DNA from: Pseudomonas sp. ATCC 13867
GTDB taxonomy: Bacteria > Pseudomonadota > Gammaproteobacteria > Pseudomonadales > Pseudomonadaceae
DNA length: 64,000 bases
Direction of reading: 5' to 3'
Assembly (NCBI RefSeq): GCF_000349845.1
Contig: NC_020829.1
Location: forward strand, 4,161,001 to 4,225,000
Below are positions 7,598 to 17,611 of the stretch, one piece after another (within the stretch, counting starts at the first letter, position 1; each line of letters starts with the position of its first letter). A model generated the notes under the pieces. That model was not told where the DNA came from. It searched no databases and was given only the letters and a program-made list of their open reading frames with translations. The translations under genes and the position numbers were made by a program.

Positions 7598-8766
7598 TGG
7601 ACAGCTCCAGCACGGTTGTCGAGGCCGAATACGGCATTGGCTTCGCCCAGGCGAGGCGCGCGCGTGGCGGCATGAGGCTTGCGCCCGTTGAAGTAGACAG
7701 GTTGCGGCACCAGCGGCGGCTGGCCGTCGCCCGGTTGCACGAGCAGTTGGCGCACCTGTGCCTGCTCGCTGCCGGTGGCCTCGGCGAGGTTCCACACTGG
7801 CGACGCCGGCACCCCGGCATCCAGCAGCAGGTCGCAGGCGTCCTCGACGCTACGAGCGCCGGTCCAGCGCTCGATCTCGGCGCGCAAGGCCTGTTCGTTG
7901 CAGGTCCGCGACGGGTCGTCGGCGAAGCGCGGATCCTCCGCCAGTTCGGCGCGGCCGATACTTTCGCAGAAGCGCCGGAACAGCTTGTCGCTGGCCACCG
8001 CGATCACCACCAGGCCATCGGCGGCGCGGTAGGTATCGAAGGGCGTGGACACCGGGTGGCGGTTGCCCACCAGCCCCGGCGCCCGGCCGTGGGCGAACAG
8101 GTTGGACAGGCCGGTCATCTGCAGGCTGACCAGCACGTCGAACATGGCGACATCGATGTACTGCGCGCTGCTGCCCTGGTGCTCGCGGGCGAACAGCGCG
8201 CTGCTGATCGCCCAGGCCGCATAGACGCCAGCGCACAGGTCGCCCAACGCCTCGCCGCTGCGGGTCGGACCGGTCTCGGGGAAACCGCTGACGCTCATCA
8301 GCCCGGACATCGCCTGCGCGACGATGTCATAGGCCGGGCGGCGCGATAGCGGGCCGTTCTGGCCGAAGCCGGAGATGCTCGCGTAGATCAGCCTGGGATT
8401 GTGCCGCTTGAGGCTGTCGAAGTCGATGCCCAGGCGCTGGGTGACGCCGGGACGGAAGTTCTCCACCACCACGTCGGCGTCGGCCACCATCCGGTAGAAG
8501 CGCTGCAGGTCGTCGGGCGCCTTGAAGTCCAGTTCGACGCTGCGCTTGCCGCGGTTGATCAGGCCGAAGTAGACGCTCTCGCCGTCCTTGAACGGGCCGA
8601 GGTGGCGGCTGTCGTCGCCATGCCCCGGCACTTCGAACTTGATCACCTCGGCGCCGAGATCGGCGAGCATGGCGGTGCAGTGCGGGCCGGCCAGCACCCG
8701 GCTGAGGTCCAGCACACGCACGCCCATCAGCGGTTGTGGGGTCGGCAGTTCAGTCACGTTGCTCAT
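7594..8766 (-). CDS. Class III (CaiB/BaiF) CoA-transferase (proposed urocanyl-CoA:imidazolepropionate CoA-transferase)
   Basis: A 390-residue member of the CaiB/BaiF family, full length for the family. It has the N-terminal GVRVLDLSRVLAGPHCTAML and LGAEVIKFEVPGHGDDSR, the CoA-pocket NRGKRSVELDFK and ENFRPGV, and Asp176 in GEALGDLCAG, the position of the catalytic Asp of formyl-CoA transferase. Members move CoA between two carboxylic acids. It begins ten bases after hutU stops and ends overlapping the acyl-CoA dehydrogenase start. The arrangement parallels CaiB with CaiA in carnitine metabolism, where the product acyl-CoA donates CoA to the next substrate. The acids proposed here are inference from hutU linkage. 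Confidence 0.9.
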   Translation of the reverse strand: MSNVTELPTPQPLMGVRVLDLSRVLAGPHCTAMLADLGAEVIKFEVPGHGDDSRHLGPFKDGESVYFGLINRGKRSVELDFKAPDDLQRFYRMVADADVVVENFRPGVTQRLGIDFDSLKRHNPRLIYASISGFGQNGPLSRRPAYDIVAQAMSGLMSVSGFPETGPTRSGEALGDLCAGVYAAWAISSALFAREHQGSSAQYIDVAMFDVLVSLQMTGLSNLFAHGRAPGLVGNRHPVSTPFDTYRAADGLVVIAVASDKLFRRFCESIGRAELAEDPRFADDPSRTCNEQALRAEIERWTGARSVEDACDLLLDAGVPASPVWNLAEATGSEQAQVRQLLVQPGDGQPPLVPQPVYFNGRKPHAATRAPRLGEANAVFGLDNRAGAVQ

Positions 8767-8776
8767 GGTTCGGCCC

Positions 8777-10450
<1,674 letters not shown>

Positions 10451-10569
10451 CGGGTCTTCCTCACTTGCGGGTGGTGGCACCAGGGGTTCACCGGAGGTCA
10501 TTCCGGCGTGGCGAAAACGGGTATGCAGAAACGTCTTGGTCATCTGCTGTTACCTGATAGGTATATAGC

Positions 10570-10597
10570 CTTATATCAACCTGTATATACAAGACAA
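10570..10597 (-). promoter_or_regulatory. Predicted sigma-70 promoter of the hutU operon
   Basis: On the minus strand TTGTCT (10597-10592) and TATAAG (10575-10570) are separated by 16 bases. Transcription would start near 10563, leaving a leader of about 110 bases before the hutU start. The HutC-type palindrome lies within the spacer, touching the -35 box, as expected for repression. Prediction by eye only. Confidence 0.5.
10580..10593. promoter_or_regulatory. Candidate HutC operator
   Basis: On the minus strand CTTGTATATACAGG differs by one base from the palindrome CTTGTATATACAAG, which is close to known HutC operators (CTTGTA-N-TACAAG type). The core TGTATATACA (10582-10591) is a perfect palindrome in an otherwise GC-rich genome. 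A second TATATAC element lies 22 bases further toward hutU (within 10558-10570), about two helical turns away, and might take a second dimer. The hutC gene next to it makes this the likely repressor site. Confidence 0.65.
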
Positions 10598-10657
10598 TGC
10601 AAAGTGAAGGCCAGATGGCGCCGGTGCTCCGCGGGGGCCGTTCGGAAATTGGAATAA

Positions 10658-10684
10658 GATCTTTTATTTCAAATAGATAAGATC
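10658..10684. repeat. AT-rich inverted repeat between hutC and hutU
   Basis: GATCTT (10658-10663) and AAGATC (10679-10684) flank an imperfectly paired AT-rich core (TATTT/AAATA). It lies about 150 bases past the hutC stop and 60 bases upstream of the hutU -35 box. Possible roles are a terminator stem for hutC or an activator site (for example for a nitrogen or carbon regulator). The rest of the gap between hutU and hutC shows nothing else I can name. Confidence 0.35.
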
Positions 10685-10835
10685 GCCGTGAAATGTCCGA
10701 GTGGAAGATTCACGGCCTGCCGGATGCGAACGAACCAGCGAGAAGGAAAGGTGAAAAAGTAACAACCTGGTGCGCGAGGGTAACAAAGCGGTGCATCCGG
10801 AGCGGACATTCCGCCCCGGAGAGACGACGGAACGG

Positions 10836-11579
10836 CTACTGCCCGAAGCGGCCTTCGAGACGATAACGCGACCCCGGATAGACCAGCCGCGCCGCCCCCA
10901 CCTGCCCCTTCGCAGACCAGGTACGCCGGCGAATCAGCAGACAGGCATCGCCACGCTTGATACGCAGCAGCTTGCAGTCCGCAGCCTCGGCATTGATCGC
11001 CTCGACCACGTGCTCGCCCTCGGTGAGCGGCGCCAGTTGGATCAGGTAGGCGTAGGGCGTGATGCGGGTGAAGTCCTGCTGCAGATACTCGGGCGCCACT
11101 TCGGCGTTGACGAAGCGTTCCTCCAGTTGCACCGGCACGTCGTTCTCGTAATGCACCACCACCGAGTGGAAGATACGGCTGACGTTCTCCAGCTCGAACG
11201 GCATGGACAGATCCGCGCCCTCGGGGAGCGGTTCGAGCAGCACCACTTCGCAACGGTGCTCGTGACCGCGGGCGGTGATCTCCTCGGCGATATTGTGGAT
11301 CTCGAAGAGTGCGGCATGGCCCTTCTGCTCGGCGACGAAGGTACCGACGCCCTGCAGGCGCACCAGCACGCCCTCGATGGTCAGCTCGCGCAGCGCACGG
11401 TTGATGGTCATCCGGCTCACCCCCAGCAGGGCGAACAGTTCGCTCTCCGAGGGCAGCTTGGAGTTGGGCTTCCACACGCCGTTGCGGATCTGCTGCAGGA
11501 TGATTTCCTTGACCCGCGCATACAGGGGCGCCGGGGTTTCCAGCGCGAAGGCGGCCAGGGAGGAATGATCTTGTGACAC
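10836..11579 (-). CDS. hutC: GntR-family histidine utilization repressor HutC
   Basis: A 247-residue repressor with an N-terminal GntR winged helix (LYARVKEIILQQIRNG, then LPSESELFALLGVSRMTINR and ALRELTIEGVLVRLQGVGTF) and a C-terminal UTRA ligand domain from about residue 90 (ALFEIHNIAEEI through the end RYRLEGRFGQ). The domain order and the ending match P. putida HutC, whose inducer is urocanate. The GTG at 11579 is chosen because AGGAG lies five bases upstream; the frame runs on to a GTG at 11630 without a site. It is the probable regulator of the hutU operon downstream on the same strand, from which it is separated by a 385-base control region. Confidence 0.92.
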   Translation of the reverse strand: MSQDHSSLAAFALETPAPLYARVKEIILQQIRNGVWKPNSKLPSESELFALLGVSRMTINRALRELTIEGVLVRLQGVGTFVAEQKGHAALFEIHNIAEEITARGHEHRCEVVLLEPLPEGADLSMPFELENVSRIFHSVVVHYENDVPVQLEERFVNAEVAPEYLQQDFTRITPYAYLIQLAPLTEGEHVVEAINAEAADCKLLRIKRGDACLLIRRRTWSAKGQVGAARLVYPGSRYRLEGRFGQ

Positions 11580-11697
11580 GGCAGCTCCTGAATCGGCGGG
11601 TGGCAGGCTAGGCGCCAGTTTACCCGCCACCGTGCCTGCCGCCTACGCGCCGTAGCCGCGTAGTTGCGTAGCCGAATCACCGGCCTACGCGCCAGCG

Positions 11698-11739
11698 TTA
11701 TCCGCCAGCAGGGAGCCGGCGGATAACCTGTTCCAGGTT
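11698..11739. repeat. Two overlapping inverted repeats upstream of hutC
   Basis: TTATCCGCC (11698-11706) and GGCGGATAA (11718-11726) form a perfect 9-base inverted repeat with an 11-base loop. It overlaps by two bases a second palindrome, AACCTG-TTC-CAGGTT (11725-11739). Just before them, CCTACGCGCC occurs twice (within 11641-11652 and 11682-11693) with extra CGTAG motifs between. This 316-base gap between hutC and recJ holds these elements and a REP pair, with no gene seen. Confidence 0.5.
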
Positions 11740-11767
11740 ATTCGCCCTACTGTCTGCCGAGACCGAC

Positions 11768-11866
11768 TGTAGGAGCGAGCTTGCTCGCGAACCCGCCCGA
11801 GCAACGGCACAACCGGCGAGCCTGTTCGCGAGCAATAACGATGGCGTCCCCCTCGCTCCTACGAAA
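11768..11866. repeat. REP element pair (imperfect)
   Basis: TGTAGGAGCGAGCTTGCTCG followed by CGAA starts at 11768. Inverted partial copies (TTCGCGAGCAA at 11824, CTCGCTCCTACGAA at about 11852) follow. This is the common Pseudomonas REP palindrome that recurs five more times in the window. It lies between hutC (start side) and the recJ 3' end. Confidence 0.85.
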
Positions 11867-11895
11867 GGCTCGATCCTACGAAATACTGGCGAGGA

Positions 11896-13611
11896 CTAGC
11901 GCGGCGCGATATGCGCCACCATCAACTGCACCGTCTCGTTGCCACGGAACTCGTTGACGTCCAGCTTGTAGGCCACTTCCGCCCAGCGCACGGTGGGATT
12001 GGGCCAGACCTCGCGGTCGATGTTGAAGGCGATGGCATCCAACTGCAGCGAGCCGCATTCGGTCTTGAGCACCAGCTTCAAGTGACGCTCGCCGACGACG
12101 CGCTGCTGGACGACCTGGAACACACCGTGGAACAGCGGTTCGGGGAAATGCTGGCCCCAGGGACCGGCCTGGCGGATCGCCCGCGCCAGCTCCAGGTGGA
12201 ACTCCTCGGCGCCGAGCTGGCCGTCGGAGAGCAGGCGGCCGGTGAGATCGTCCTCGTCCAGTTGGCGGCGCACCTCGGCGTCGAAGGCGGCGGCGAAGGC
12301 GCCGAAGTTTTCCTGCGGCAGCGACAGGCCGGCGGCCATCGCATGGCCGCCGAACTTGCTGATCAGCCCCGGATGGCGGGCGGCCACGGCGTCCAGCGCA
12401 TCGCGGATGTGGAAGCCCGGCACCGAGCGCGCCGACCCCTTCAGGCTGCCGTCGCCGGCATCGGCGAAGGCGATGGTCGGGCGGTGGTAACGTTCCTTCA
12501 GGCGCGAGGCGAGGATGCCGATCACCCCCTGGTGCCATTCGGCGTCGAACAGGCACAGGCCGAAGGGCATCTCCTCCACCGGCAGTTCCTTGAGCTGGGC
12601 CAGCGCCTCGCGCTGCATGCCCTGCTCGATGGCCTTGCGGTCCTGGTTGAGCGCATCGAGCTGCACCGCCATGTCGCGGGCCAGGGCCTCGTCCTCGCAG
12701 AGCAGCAGTTCGATGCCGAGGGACATGTCGTCCAGGCGCCCGGCGGCGTTCAGGCGCGGGCCGAGGATGAAGCCCAGGTCCGTGGAGGTGATGCGGCGGC
12801 CATCGCGCCCGGCCACTTCCAGCAACGCACGCAGGCCCGGCCGGGCACGGCCGGCGCGGATGCGCGCCAGGCCCTGGTGCACCAGGATGCGGTTGTTGGC
12901 GTCCAGCGGCACCACGTCGGCGACACTGCCCAGGGACACCAGGTCGAGCAGTTCGGCGAGGTTCGGCTCGGCGATGCCGCGCGCGGCGAACCAGCCGCGC
13001 TCGCGCAGGCGCGCGCGCAGGGCGAGCATCACGTAGAAGATCACGCCGACACCGGCCATCGCCTTGCTGGGAAATTCACAGCCGGGCTGGTTCGGATTGA
13101 CGATGGCGTCGGCGGCGGGCAGTTCCGGTCCCGGCAGGTGGTGGTCGGTGACCAGCACGCGCAAGCCGGCGGCGCGGGCGGCGGCGACGCCGTCGATGCT
13201 GGAAATGCCGTTGTCCACGGTGACCAGCAGGTCCGGGCGCTTTTCCAGCGCCACGGCGACGATTTCCGGGGTCAGGCCGTAGCCGTACTCGAAGCGGTTG
13301 GGCACCAGGTAATCGACCCAGGTCGCGCCGAGCATGCGCAGCGCCAGCACGCCGACGCTGCTGGCGGTGGCGCCGTCGGCGTCGAAGTCGCCGACGTAGA
13401 GAATCCGCTGGCCCTTCTCCAGCGCATCGACCAGCAGTTCCACTGCCGCGTCCACTCCCTTGAGCTGCTGGTAGGGAATCAGTCGCGCCAACCCCTTGTC
13501 CAGCTCGGCGGCGCTCTGCACGCCACGGGCGGCGTAGAGGCGGGTCAGCAGCGGTGGCAGGTCGCCCAGGTCGGGCAGGGTTGGCGGGAGCGGGCGGGAT
13601 TCGATGCGCAT
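11896..13611 (-). CDS. recJ: Single-stranded-DNA-specific exonuclease RecJ
   Basis: A 571-residue 5'-3' exonuclease for single-stranded DNA in recombination and mismatch repair. DHH-family motifs are clear: GDFDADGATASSVG, TVDNGISS, VTDHHLPGPELPAADAIVNP and the DHHA1-domain region FGGHAMAAGLSL. A C-terminal OB-like domain follows from about residue 460. Catalytic metal-binding Asp and His residues are present. The ATG at 13611 (MRIESRPLPP) fits the family start; the preceding site is weak (GGAA). It is followed downstream by a REP element and hutC, all on the minus strand; yaeQ lies 156 bases upstream. Confidence 0.96.
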   Translation of the reverse strand: MRIESRPLPPTLPDLGDLPPLLTRLYAARGVQSAAELDKGLARLIPYQQLKGVDAAVELLVDALEKGQRILYVGDFDADGATASSVGVLALRMLGATWVDYLVPNRFEYGYGLTPEIVAVALEKRPDLLVTVDNGISSIDGVAAARAAGLRVLVTDHHLPGPELPAADAIVNPNQPGCEFPSKAMAGVGVIFYVMLALRARLRERGWFAARGIAEPNLAELLDLVSLGSVADVVPLDANNRILVHQGLARIRAGRARPGLRALLEVAGRDGRRITSTDLGFILGPRLNAAGRLDDMSLGIELLLCEDEALARDMAVQLDALNQDRKAIEQGMQREALAQLKELPVEEMPFGLCLFDAEWHQGVIGILASRLKERYHRPTIAFADAGDGSLKGSARSVPGFHIRDALDAVAARHPGLISKFGGHAMAAGLSLPQENFGAFAAAFDAEVRRQLDEDDLTGRLLSDGQLGAEEFHLELARAIRQAGPWGQHFPEPLFHGVFQVVQQRVVGERHLKLVLKTECGSLQLDAIAFNIDREVWPNPTVRWAEVAYKLDVNEFRGNETVQLMVAHIAPR

Positions 13612-13767
13612 GGGTGTTCCAGTTGTACGTGTCTGAATTTCGCCCGGAGCTTGCGAGCTAGAGCCGGGCAAGGCGGCGGCAGGCTTGGGCGGCGGAGTTT
13701 GCTGCAGCAAATGAGCACGCCCGAGCCTGTCGCCAACGCAGCCCGGCCGACACGCAGCAGCTCCGGA

Positions 13768-14307
13768 TCAGCGTTCGCCCATCAGCCATTCAACCTGGAG
13801 TTCATGCTGGCCGCGTTCGTCGGTCACGAAGATGGTCCCTTCGCTGATCATCACGGTCCAGTTGATCGAGCGCGGCAGGTCGCGGGAGATTTCCTCCAGC
13901 GGCTCCTGGGGCATGGCGACGACGTTGAGGTTCTTCAGGTGGCGCACGCTGTCGAGCACCTTGGTGGTCCACACGCGCAGGTTGCCGTAGGCGACCAGGG
14001 TCAGCTTCTCGCAGCGACGCGAGCACCAGGTCAGGCGGTCGGCGTCGGGCTGGCCGACTTCGATCCAGTGCAGCACGCGGTCGTCTAGGCTCTTTTCCCA
14101 GAGCGATGGCTCTTCCACGTCCGACAGGCCGCGACCGAACGCCAGCTGCTCGTTGTACCAGATGACGTAGGCGAGCAGGCGCACCGCCAGGCGCTCCTCG
14201 GTTTCCGAGGGATGGCGGGCGACGGTGAAGCGCAGGGTCTCGTAGACCCCACGGTCGAGGTCGGTCAGGCTGATATCGGCTTTGTAGGGCGTGGCGGACA
14301 GGGCCAT
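13768..14307 (-). CDS. yaeQ: YaeQ family protein
   Basis: A 179-residue protein similar over its whole length to E. coli YaeQ (181 residues), which has a PD-(D/E)XK nuclease-like fold but no proven reaction. Features include MALSATPYKADISLTDLDR, YVIWYNEQLAFGRGLSDVEE, PSLWEKSLDDRVLHWIEVGQ and the C-terminal QHELQVEWLMG. It is predicted to be soluble and cytosolic. The start follows GGGAA at six bases. It lies between recJ and the diguanylate cyclase gene, all on one strand but with gaps, so it is probably transcribed on its own. Confidence 0.92.
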   Translation of the reverse strand: MALSATPYKADISLTDLDRGVYETLRFTVARHPSETEERLAVRLLAYVIWYNEQLAFGRGLSDVEEPSLWEKSLDDRVLHWIEVGQPDADRLTWCSRRCEKLTLVAYGNLRVWTTKVLDSVRHLKNLNVVAMPQEPLEEISRDLPRSINWTVMISEGTIFVTDERGQHELQVEWLMGER

Positions 14308-14368
14308 GAGGGTTCCCGGCGATTTTTCGAAGGCGGCAAGTCTACCGCGAAAGCACCGGCTCGGTTGA

Positions 14369-15547
14369 TCAAGTACGCGGGCGTCGGTCGGTTCCCGGCT
14401 CCGGCGCGGCCAGTTCGATGCGGTTGCGGCCCTTGGCCTTGGCGGCATAGAGCGCCTGGTCGGCCAGCGACAAGAGGCGCAGCAGGTCATGCCCGGCCTC
14501 GCGGGTGGTGGCGATGCCGATGCTGACGCTGAGCTGGCCCTCGGCCATGAACGGCAGCTCGGCGAACTCCCGGCGCACCCGCTCGGCCACCTGGCAGGCA
14601 CCCTCGGTATCGGCGGCCACCAGCAGGCAGGCGAACTCCTCTCCGCCGATGCGGGCGAACTGGTCCTGCTTGCGCATGCGCGAGGCGGTGATGCGGCTGA
14701 ACTCCACCAGCACGCGGTCGCCGGCAGGGTGGCCGTAGGAGTCGTTGAGACGCTTGAAGTTGTCCAGGTCGCAGAGCAGCAACGATGCCTGCTCGCCCCG
14801 CTCGGCGCACAGCCGCAACAGGCGCTCGCCGGTCTCCATGAAGGCGCGGCGGTTACCCACGCCGGTCAGCGGATCGCTCAGGGCGGCGCTGCGGAACTGC
14901 AGTTCGGCGCGCTCCCTGACCATCGCCAGGGTGGCGAAGGCGATACCGATGGCGAACAGCATGGTCTCGAAGACCAGCAGGGTGAAGAAGGTCGATCCCT
15001 GGCCGTTGCTGGTCACGCTCTGGAATGGCATGCCACGGTCGACCGCCAGGCGCACCGCGTAGGTACCGGTATGGAAGAGCATCAGCGCCAGGATCGGACG
15101 CAGCTCCACCTCCAGTTTGTGGCGGCTGCGCCACAGTTCGCCGATGCCGGCCAGGCAGTAGACGAGGATGATCGCCGTATTGGCGAAAACCCGTGCCGCC
15201 AGGGATTCGTAGAACGCCGGGATCAGGCAGAGCAGCGCCCAGAATGCGGCCCCGGCGCCGATCAGCGGCCAGTGCGGCTTGCGTCCGGCGAACACGCGCA
15301 GGGCGGTCCAGCTCAGCGCCGAACTGAGGTACAGGACGATGTTGCCCAGCAGGATCGGCACCAGGTCGATGTTCATCCCCCGCAGGGTGCCGAGGACGGT
15401 ACCGAGCGCGCCCAGCAGCAGCGCGGCGCTCATGTAGCCGAGGGTCTGTTCGCGACGGCCGCTATGCCAGGCGAACGCCATCAGCACGCCGACCAGGGTC
15501 AGCACATAAAGGTCGACGACGATCAGCGTCGGCAAATGCAACGTCAT
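14369..15547 (-). CDS. Membrane-bound diguanylate cyclase (GGDEF)
   Basis: A 392-residue inner-membrane protein. About six to seven hydrophobic segments fill residues 1-210 with short loops, so the input domain is buried in the membrane. The GGDEF domain follows from about residue 225: ALSDPLTGVGNRRAF, LLLCDLDNFKRLNDSYGHPA, and the active site RIGGEEF. RKQD stands five residues before GGEEF and forms a complete RxxD inhibitory site, so product feedback is expected. It would make cyclic-di-GMP from two GTP. The start at 15547 has a purine-rich GAGGGGG just upstream. No linked effector, though an MshEN protein lies 9 kb away. Confidence 0.93.
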   Translation of the reverse strand: MTLHLPTLIVVDLYVLTLVGVLMAFAWHSGRREQTLGYMSAALLLGALGTVLGTLRGMNIDLVPILLGNIVLYLSSALSWTALRVFAGRKPHWPLIGAGAAFWALLCLIPAFYESLAARVFANTAIILVYCLAGIGELWRSRHKLEVELRPILALMLFHTGTYAVRLAVDRGMPFQSVTSNGQGSTFFTLLVFETMLFAIGIAFATLAMVRERAELQFRSAALSDPLTGVGNRRAFMETGERLLRLCAERGEQASLLLCDLDNFKRLNDSYGHPAGDRVLVEFSRITASRMRKQDQFARIGGEEFACLLVAADTEGACQVAERVRREFAELPFMAEGQLSVSIGIATTREAGHDLLRLLSLADQALYAAKAKGRNRIELAAPEPGTDRRPRT

Positions 15548-15808
15548 GCAGCCCCCTCGCCGTCGGCCTGCGCGCATCCGCCGGGGAGCGCCACAAGAGC
15601 ATCGGGCTGTCTTGAAGAAGAGGAGCACATGACGAAGTACCTGCCCGAAACCAGGCGAGCTGAAGATGGAAACGCACTCGAATGCAACTACTCTACGCGC
15701 GCCCGCCGCCTGCGCAAAGCACCGATGGCGGACGGCCGGCCCGGCGGCCTGTTCGAACGCCCGCGTGGGCGGTAAAGTCCGCCGACCACCCGCCGAACGG
15801 ACCGACCG

Positions 15809-17008
15809 ATGAACACCACAACCAAACCCCTCGCCGGCCTCAAAGTGATCGAGCTTGGCACGCTGATCGCCGGTCCCTTCGCCTCGCGCCTGTGCGCGGA
15901 ATTCGGCGCCGAGGTGATCAAGGTCGAATCGCCCGACGGCGGCGACCCGCTGCGCAAGTGGCGCAAGCTCTACGAAGGCACCTCGCTGTGGTGGTTCGTG
16001 CAGGCCCGCAACAAGCGTTCGCTGACCCTCAACCTCAAGCACGAGGCCGGGCGCGACGTGCTGAAGAAGCTGCTGGCCGAGGCGGATATCCTGATCGAGA
16101 ACTTCCGCCCCGGCGTGCTGGAAAAACTCGGCCTGGGCTGGGACGTCATTCACGCGCTGAATCCCCGTCTGGTGATGGTGCGCCTCTCCGGCTTCGGCCA
16201 GAGCGGCCCCTACAAGGACCAGCCGGGCTTCGGCGCGGTGGGTGAGTCGATGGGCGGGCTGCGCTACATCACCGGCTTCGAGGACCGCCCGCCAGTGCGC
16301 ACCGGCATCTCCATCGGCGACTCCATCGCCGCGCTGTGGGGCGTGATCGGCGCATTGATGGCGCTGCGCCACCGCGAGATCAACGGCGGACAGGGGCAGG
16401 TGGTGGACGTGGCGCTGTATGAAGCGGTGTTCGCCATGATGGAATCGATGGTGCCGGAGTTCGATGTGTTCGGCTTCATCCGCGAGCGCACCGGCAACAT
16501 CATGCCCGGCATCACGCCCTCCTCCGTGCACACCAGCGCCGACGGCAAGCACGTGCAGATCGCCGCCAACGGCGACGCGATCTTCCGCCGCTTCATGCTC
16601 GCCATCGGCCGCACCGACCTGGCGGATGACCCGCAACTGGCGGACAACGCCGGGCGCGACCAGCGCCGCGACGAGCTGTACGGGGTGATCGACCGCTGGG
16701 CCCGCTCGGAGCCCCTGGACAGCGTGCTGAAGGTACTGGGCGAAGCCGAAGTGCCAGCCAGCCGCATCTACTCCGCCGAGGATATGTTCGCCGACCCGCA
16801 GTTCCTCGCCCGCGAGATGTTCCTCTCGGCCAAGCTGCCGGACGGCAAGCCCTTCCGCATGCCGGGCATCGTGCCCAAGCTCTCCGACACGCCTGGCTCG
16901 GCGGACTGGATCGGGCCGGGGCTGGGCGAGCATACCGATGAGGTGCTGGGCGGGCTGGGGTATGACGCGGCGGCTATTGCGGTGATGCGGCAACAGGGGG
17001 CTGTGTAA
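15809..17008 (+). CDS. Class III (CaiB/BaiF) CoA-transferase, second copy
   Basis: A 399-residue CoA-transferase with the family order: GLKVIELGTLIAGPFASRL, FGAEVIKVESPDGGDPLRKW, ARNKRSLTLNLK, ENFRPGVLEKLG, RLSGFGQSGPY, and Asp171 in GISIGDSIAALWG at the catalytic Asp position. It is a different subgroup from the hutU-linked copy (GFGAVGESMGG in place of the PAYDIVAQAMSG loop). CoA donor and acceptor acids are unknown; it has no fatty-acid or ring-cleavage partner beside it. It is transcribed alone, divergent from the cyclase gene, with a poor ribosome site at the ATG and a hairpin terminator downstream. Confidence 0.9.
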   Translation: MNTTTKPLAGLKVIELGTLIAGPFASRLCAEFGAEVIKVESPDGGDPLRKWRKLYEGTSLWWFVQARNKRSLTLNLKHEAGRDVLKKLLAEADILIENFRPGVLEKLGLGWDVIHALNPRLVMVRLSGFGQSGPYKDQPGFGAVGESMGGLRYITGFEDRPPVRTGISIGDSIAALWGVIGALMALRHREINGGQGQVVDVALYEAVFAMMESMVPEFDVFGFIRERTGNIMPGITPSSVHTSADGKHVQIAANGDAIFRRFMLAIGRTDLADDPQLADNAGRDQRRDELYGVIDRWARSEPLDSVLKVLGEAEVPASRIYSAEDMFADPQFLAREMFLSAKLPDGKPFRMPGIVPKLSDTPGSADWIGPGLGEHTDEVLGGLGYDAAAIAVMRQQGAV

Positions 17009-17124
17009 CTGTGCAGGGCGCTATCCGCCATCTCGGTTGGAGCAGGAATGCCGCCCCCCAAAGCATCGCAGCCAAGGTCCGCTACTACAAAAGCACGCCC
17101 CTGTAGCTGCAGGCCAGTAACGCA

Positions 17125-17150
17125 AACGCCGCCCCAGGGGCGGCGTTTTA
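17125..17150. terminator. Bidirectional rho-independent terminator
   Basis: AACGCCGCCCC and GGGGCGGCGTT form a GC stem followed by TTTTA on the plus strand. It sits between the convergent CoA-transferase gene and the small gene at 17172-17453, and can serve the plus-strand gene well. Confidence 0.75.
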
Positions 17151-17171
17151 ACTTGCGCAGAGCAGGAAAAC

Positions 17172-17453
17172 TCACGTCCCGTAGCTGAGCACCTGGGCAC
17201 GCTGCCGCAGGGCGACGATGACATCGTCCTCCATCCGCCCTTCCTGGATCAGCAGATCGCGGCGAACCGACCGGACCGCATCCTCGCGCTGATGCTCGTC
17301 CGCCAGTTGCTGGCCGTCGATCACCCGGCGCAACACGACATCGCCCTCGTCGTTGGTCAGGGTCAGGATACGGCCGCCATCAGGGCGCGCCGGGCCCAGG
17401 GAGGGGATGTAGGGAGCGAAGGTCTCGGTCAGCAGCACGCTTAGCCGGTCCAT
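17172..17453 (-). CDS. Small protein, DUF3509-like
   Basis: A 93-residue soluble protein: MDRLSVLLTETFAPYIPSLG, then PARPDGGRILTLTNDEGDVV and a helical basic/acidic C-terminus. Length and the motif (PRPDGxxxLTLTNxxGxVVxxR) fit my memory of DUF3509, a small Pseudomonas family without known role. AAGGAG lies seven bases before the ATG at 17453, fixing the start. It converges on the CoA-transferase gene across a terminator. The family name is less certain than the gene itself. Confidence 0.75.
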   Translation of the reverse strand: MDRLSVLLTETFAPYIPSLGPARPDGGRILTLTNDEGDVVLRRVIDGQQLADEHQREDAVRSVRRDLLIQEGRMEDDVIVALRQRAQVLSYGT

Positions 17454-17565
17454 GTCATATCTCCTTGTTGCGAAATGAAAAACCTGAAGAAAAGACATCG
17501 CTATCGGCGATTAAGTTCGTCCTGCTTAGTACCGTTGGTCCATAAAGCGGTAACGGCCGCCCATG

Positions 17566-17594
17566 AAAAAGCCCGCCATGAAGGCGGGCCTTTT
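17566..17594 (-). terminator. Terminator of thrC
   Basis: GCCCGCC (17571-17577) and GGCGGGC (17583-17589) form a stem flanked by A5 on one side and TTTT on the other, 18 bases past the thrC stop. On the minus strand it ends in a T-run. Confidence 0.8.
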
Positions 17595-17611
17595 CATCGA
17601 TCCGTCACGGA

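Noticed and set aside
15629..15775. A 48-codon plus-strand frame with AGGAG close to its ATG upstream of the second CoA-transferase gene
   Set aside because: The Arg-rich product has no likeness to any protein I know, the ribosome site is too close, and it lies in the promoter region of the cyclase gene.
15809..17008. Loss of the catalytic Asp in the second CoA-transferase, because the PAYD loop reads GFGA
   Set aside because: The catalytic Asp of the family lies further on (GDS), and Asp171 in ISIGDSIAAL is present, so no loss is claimed.
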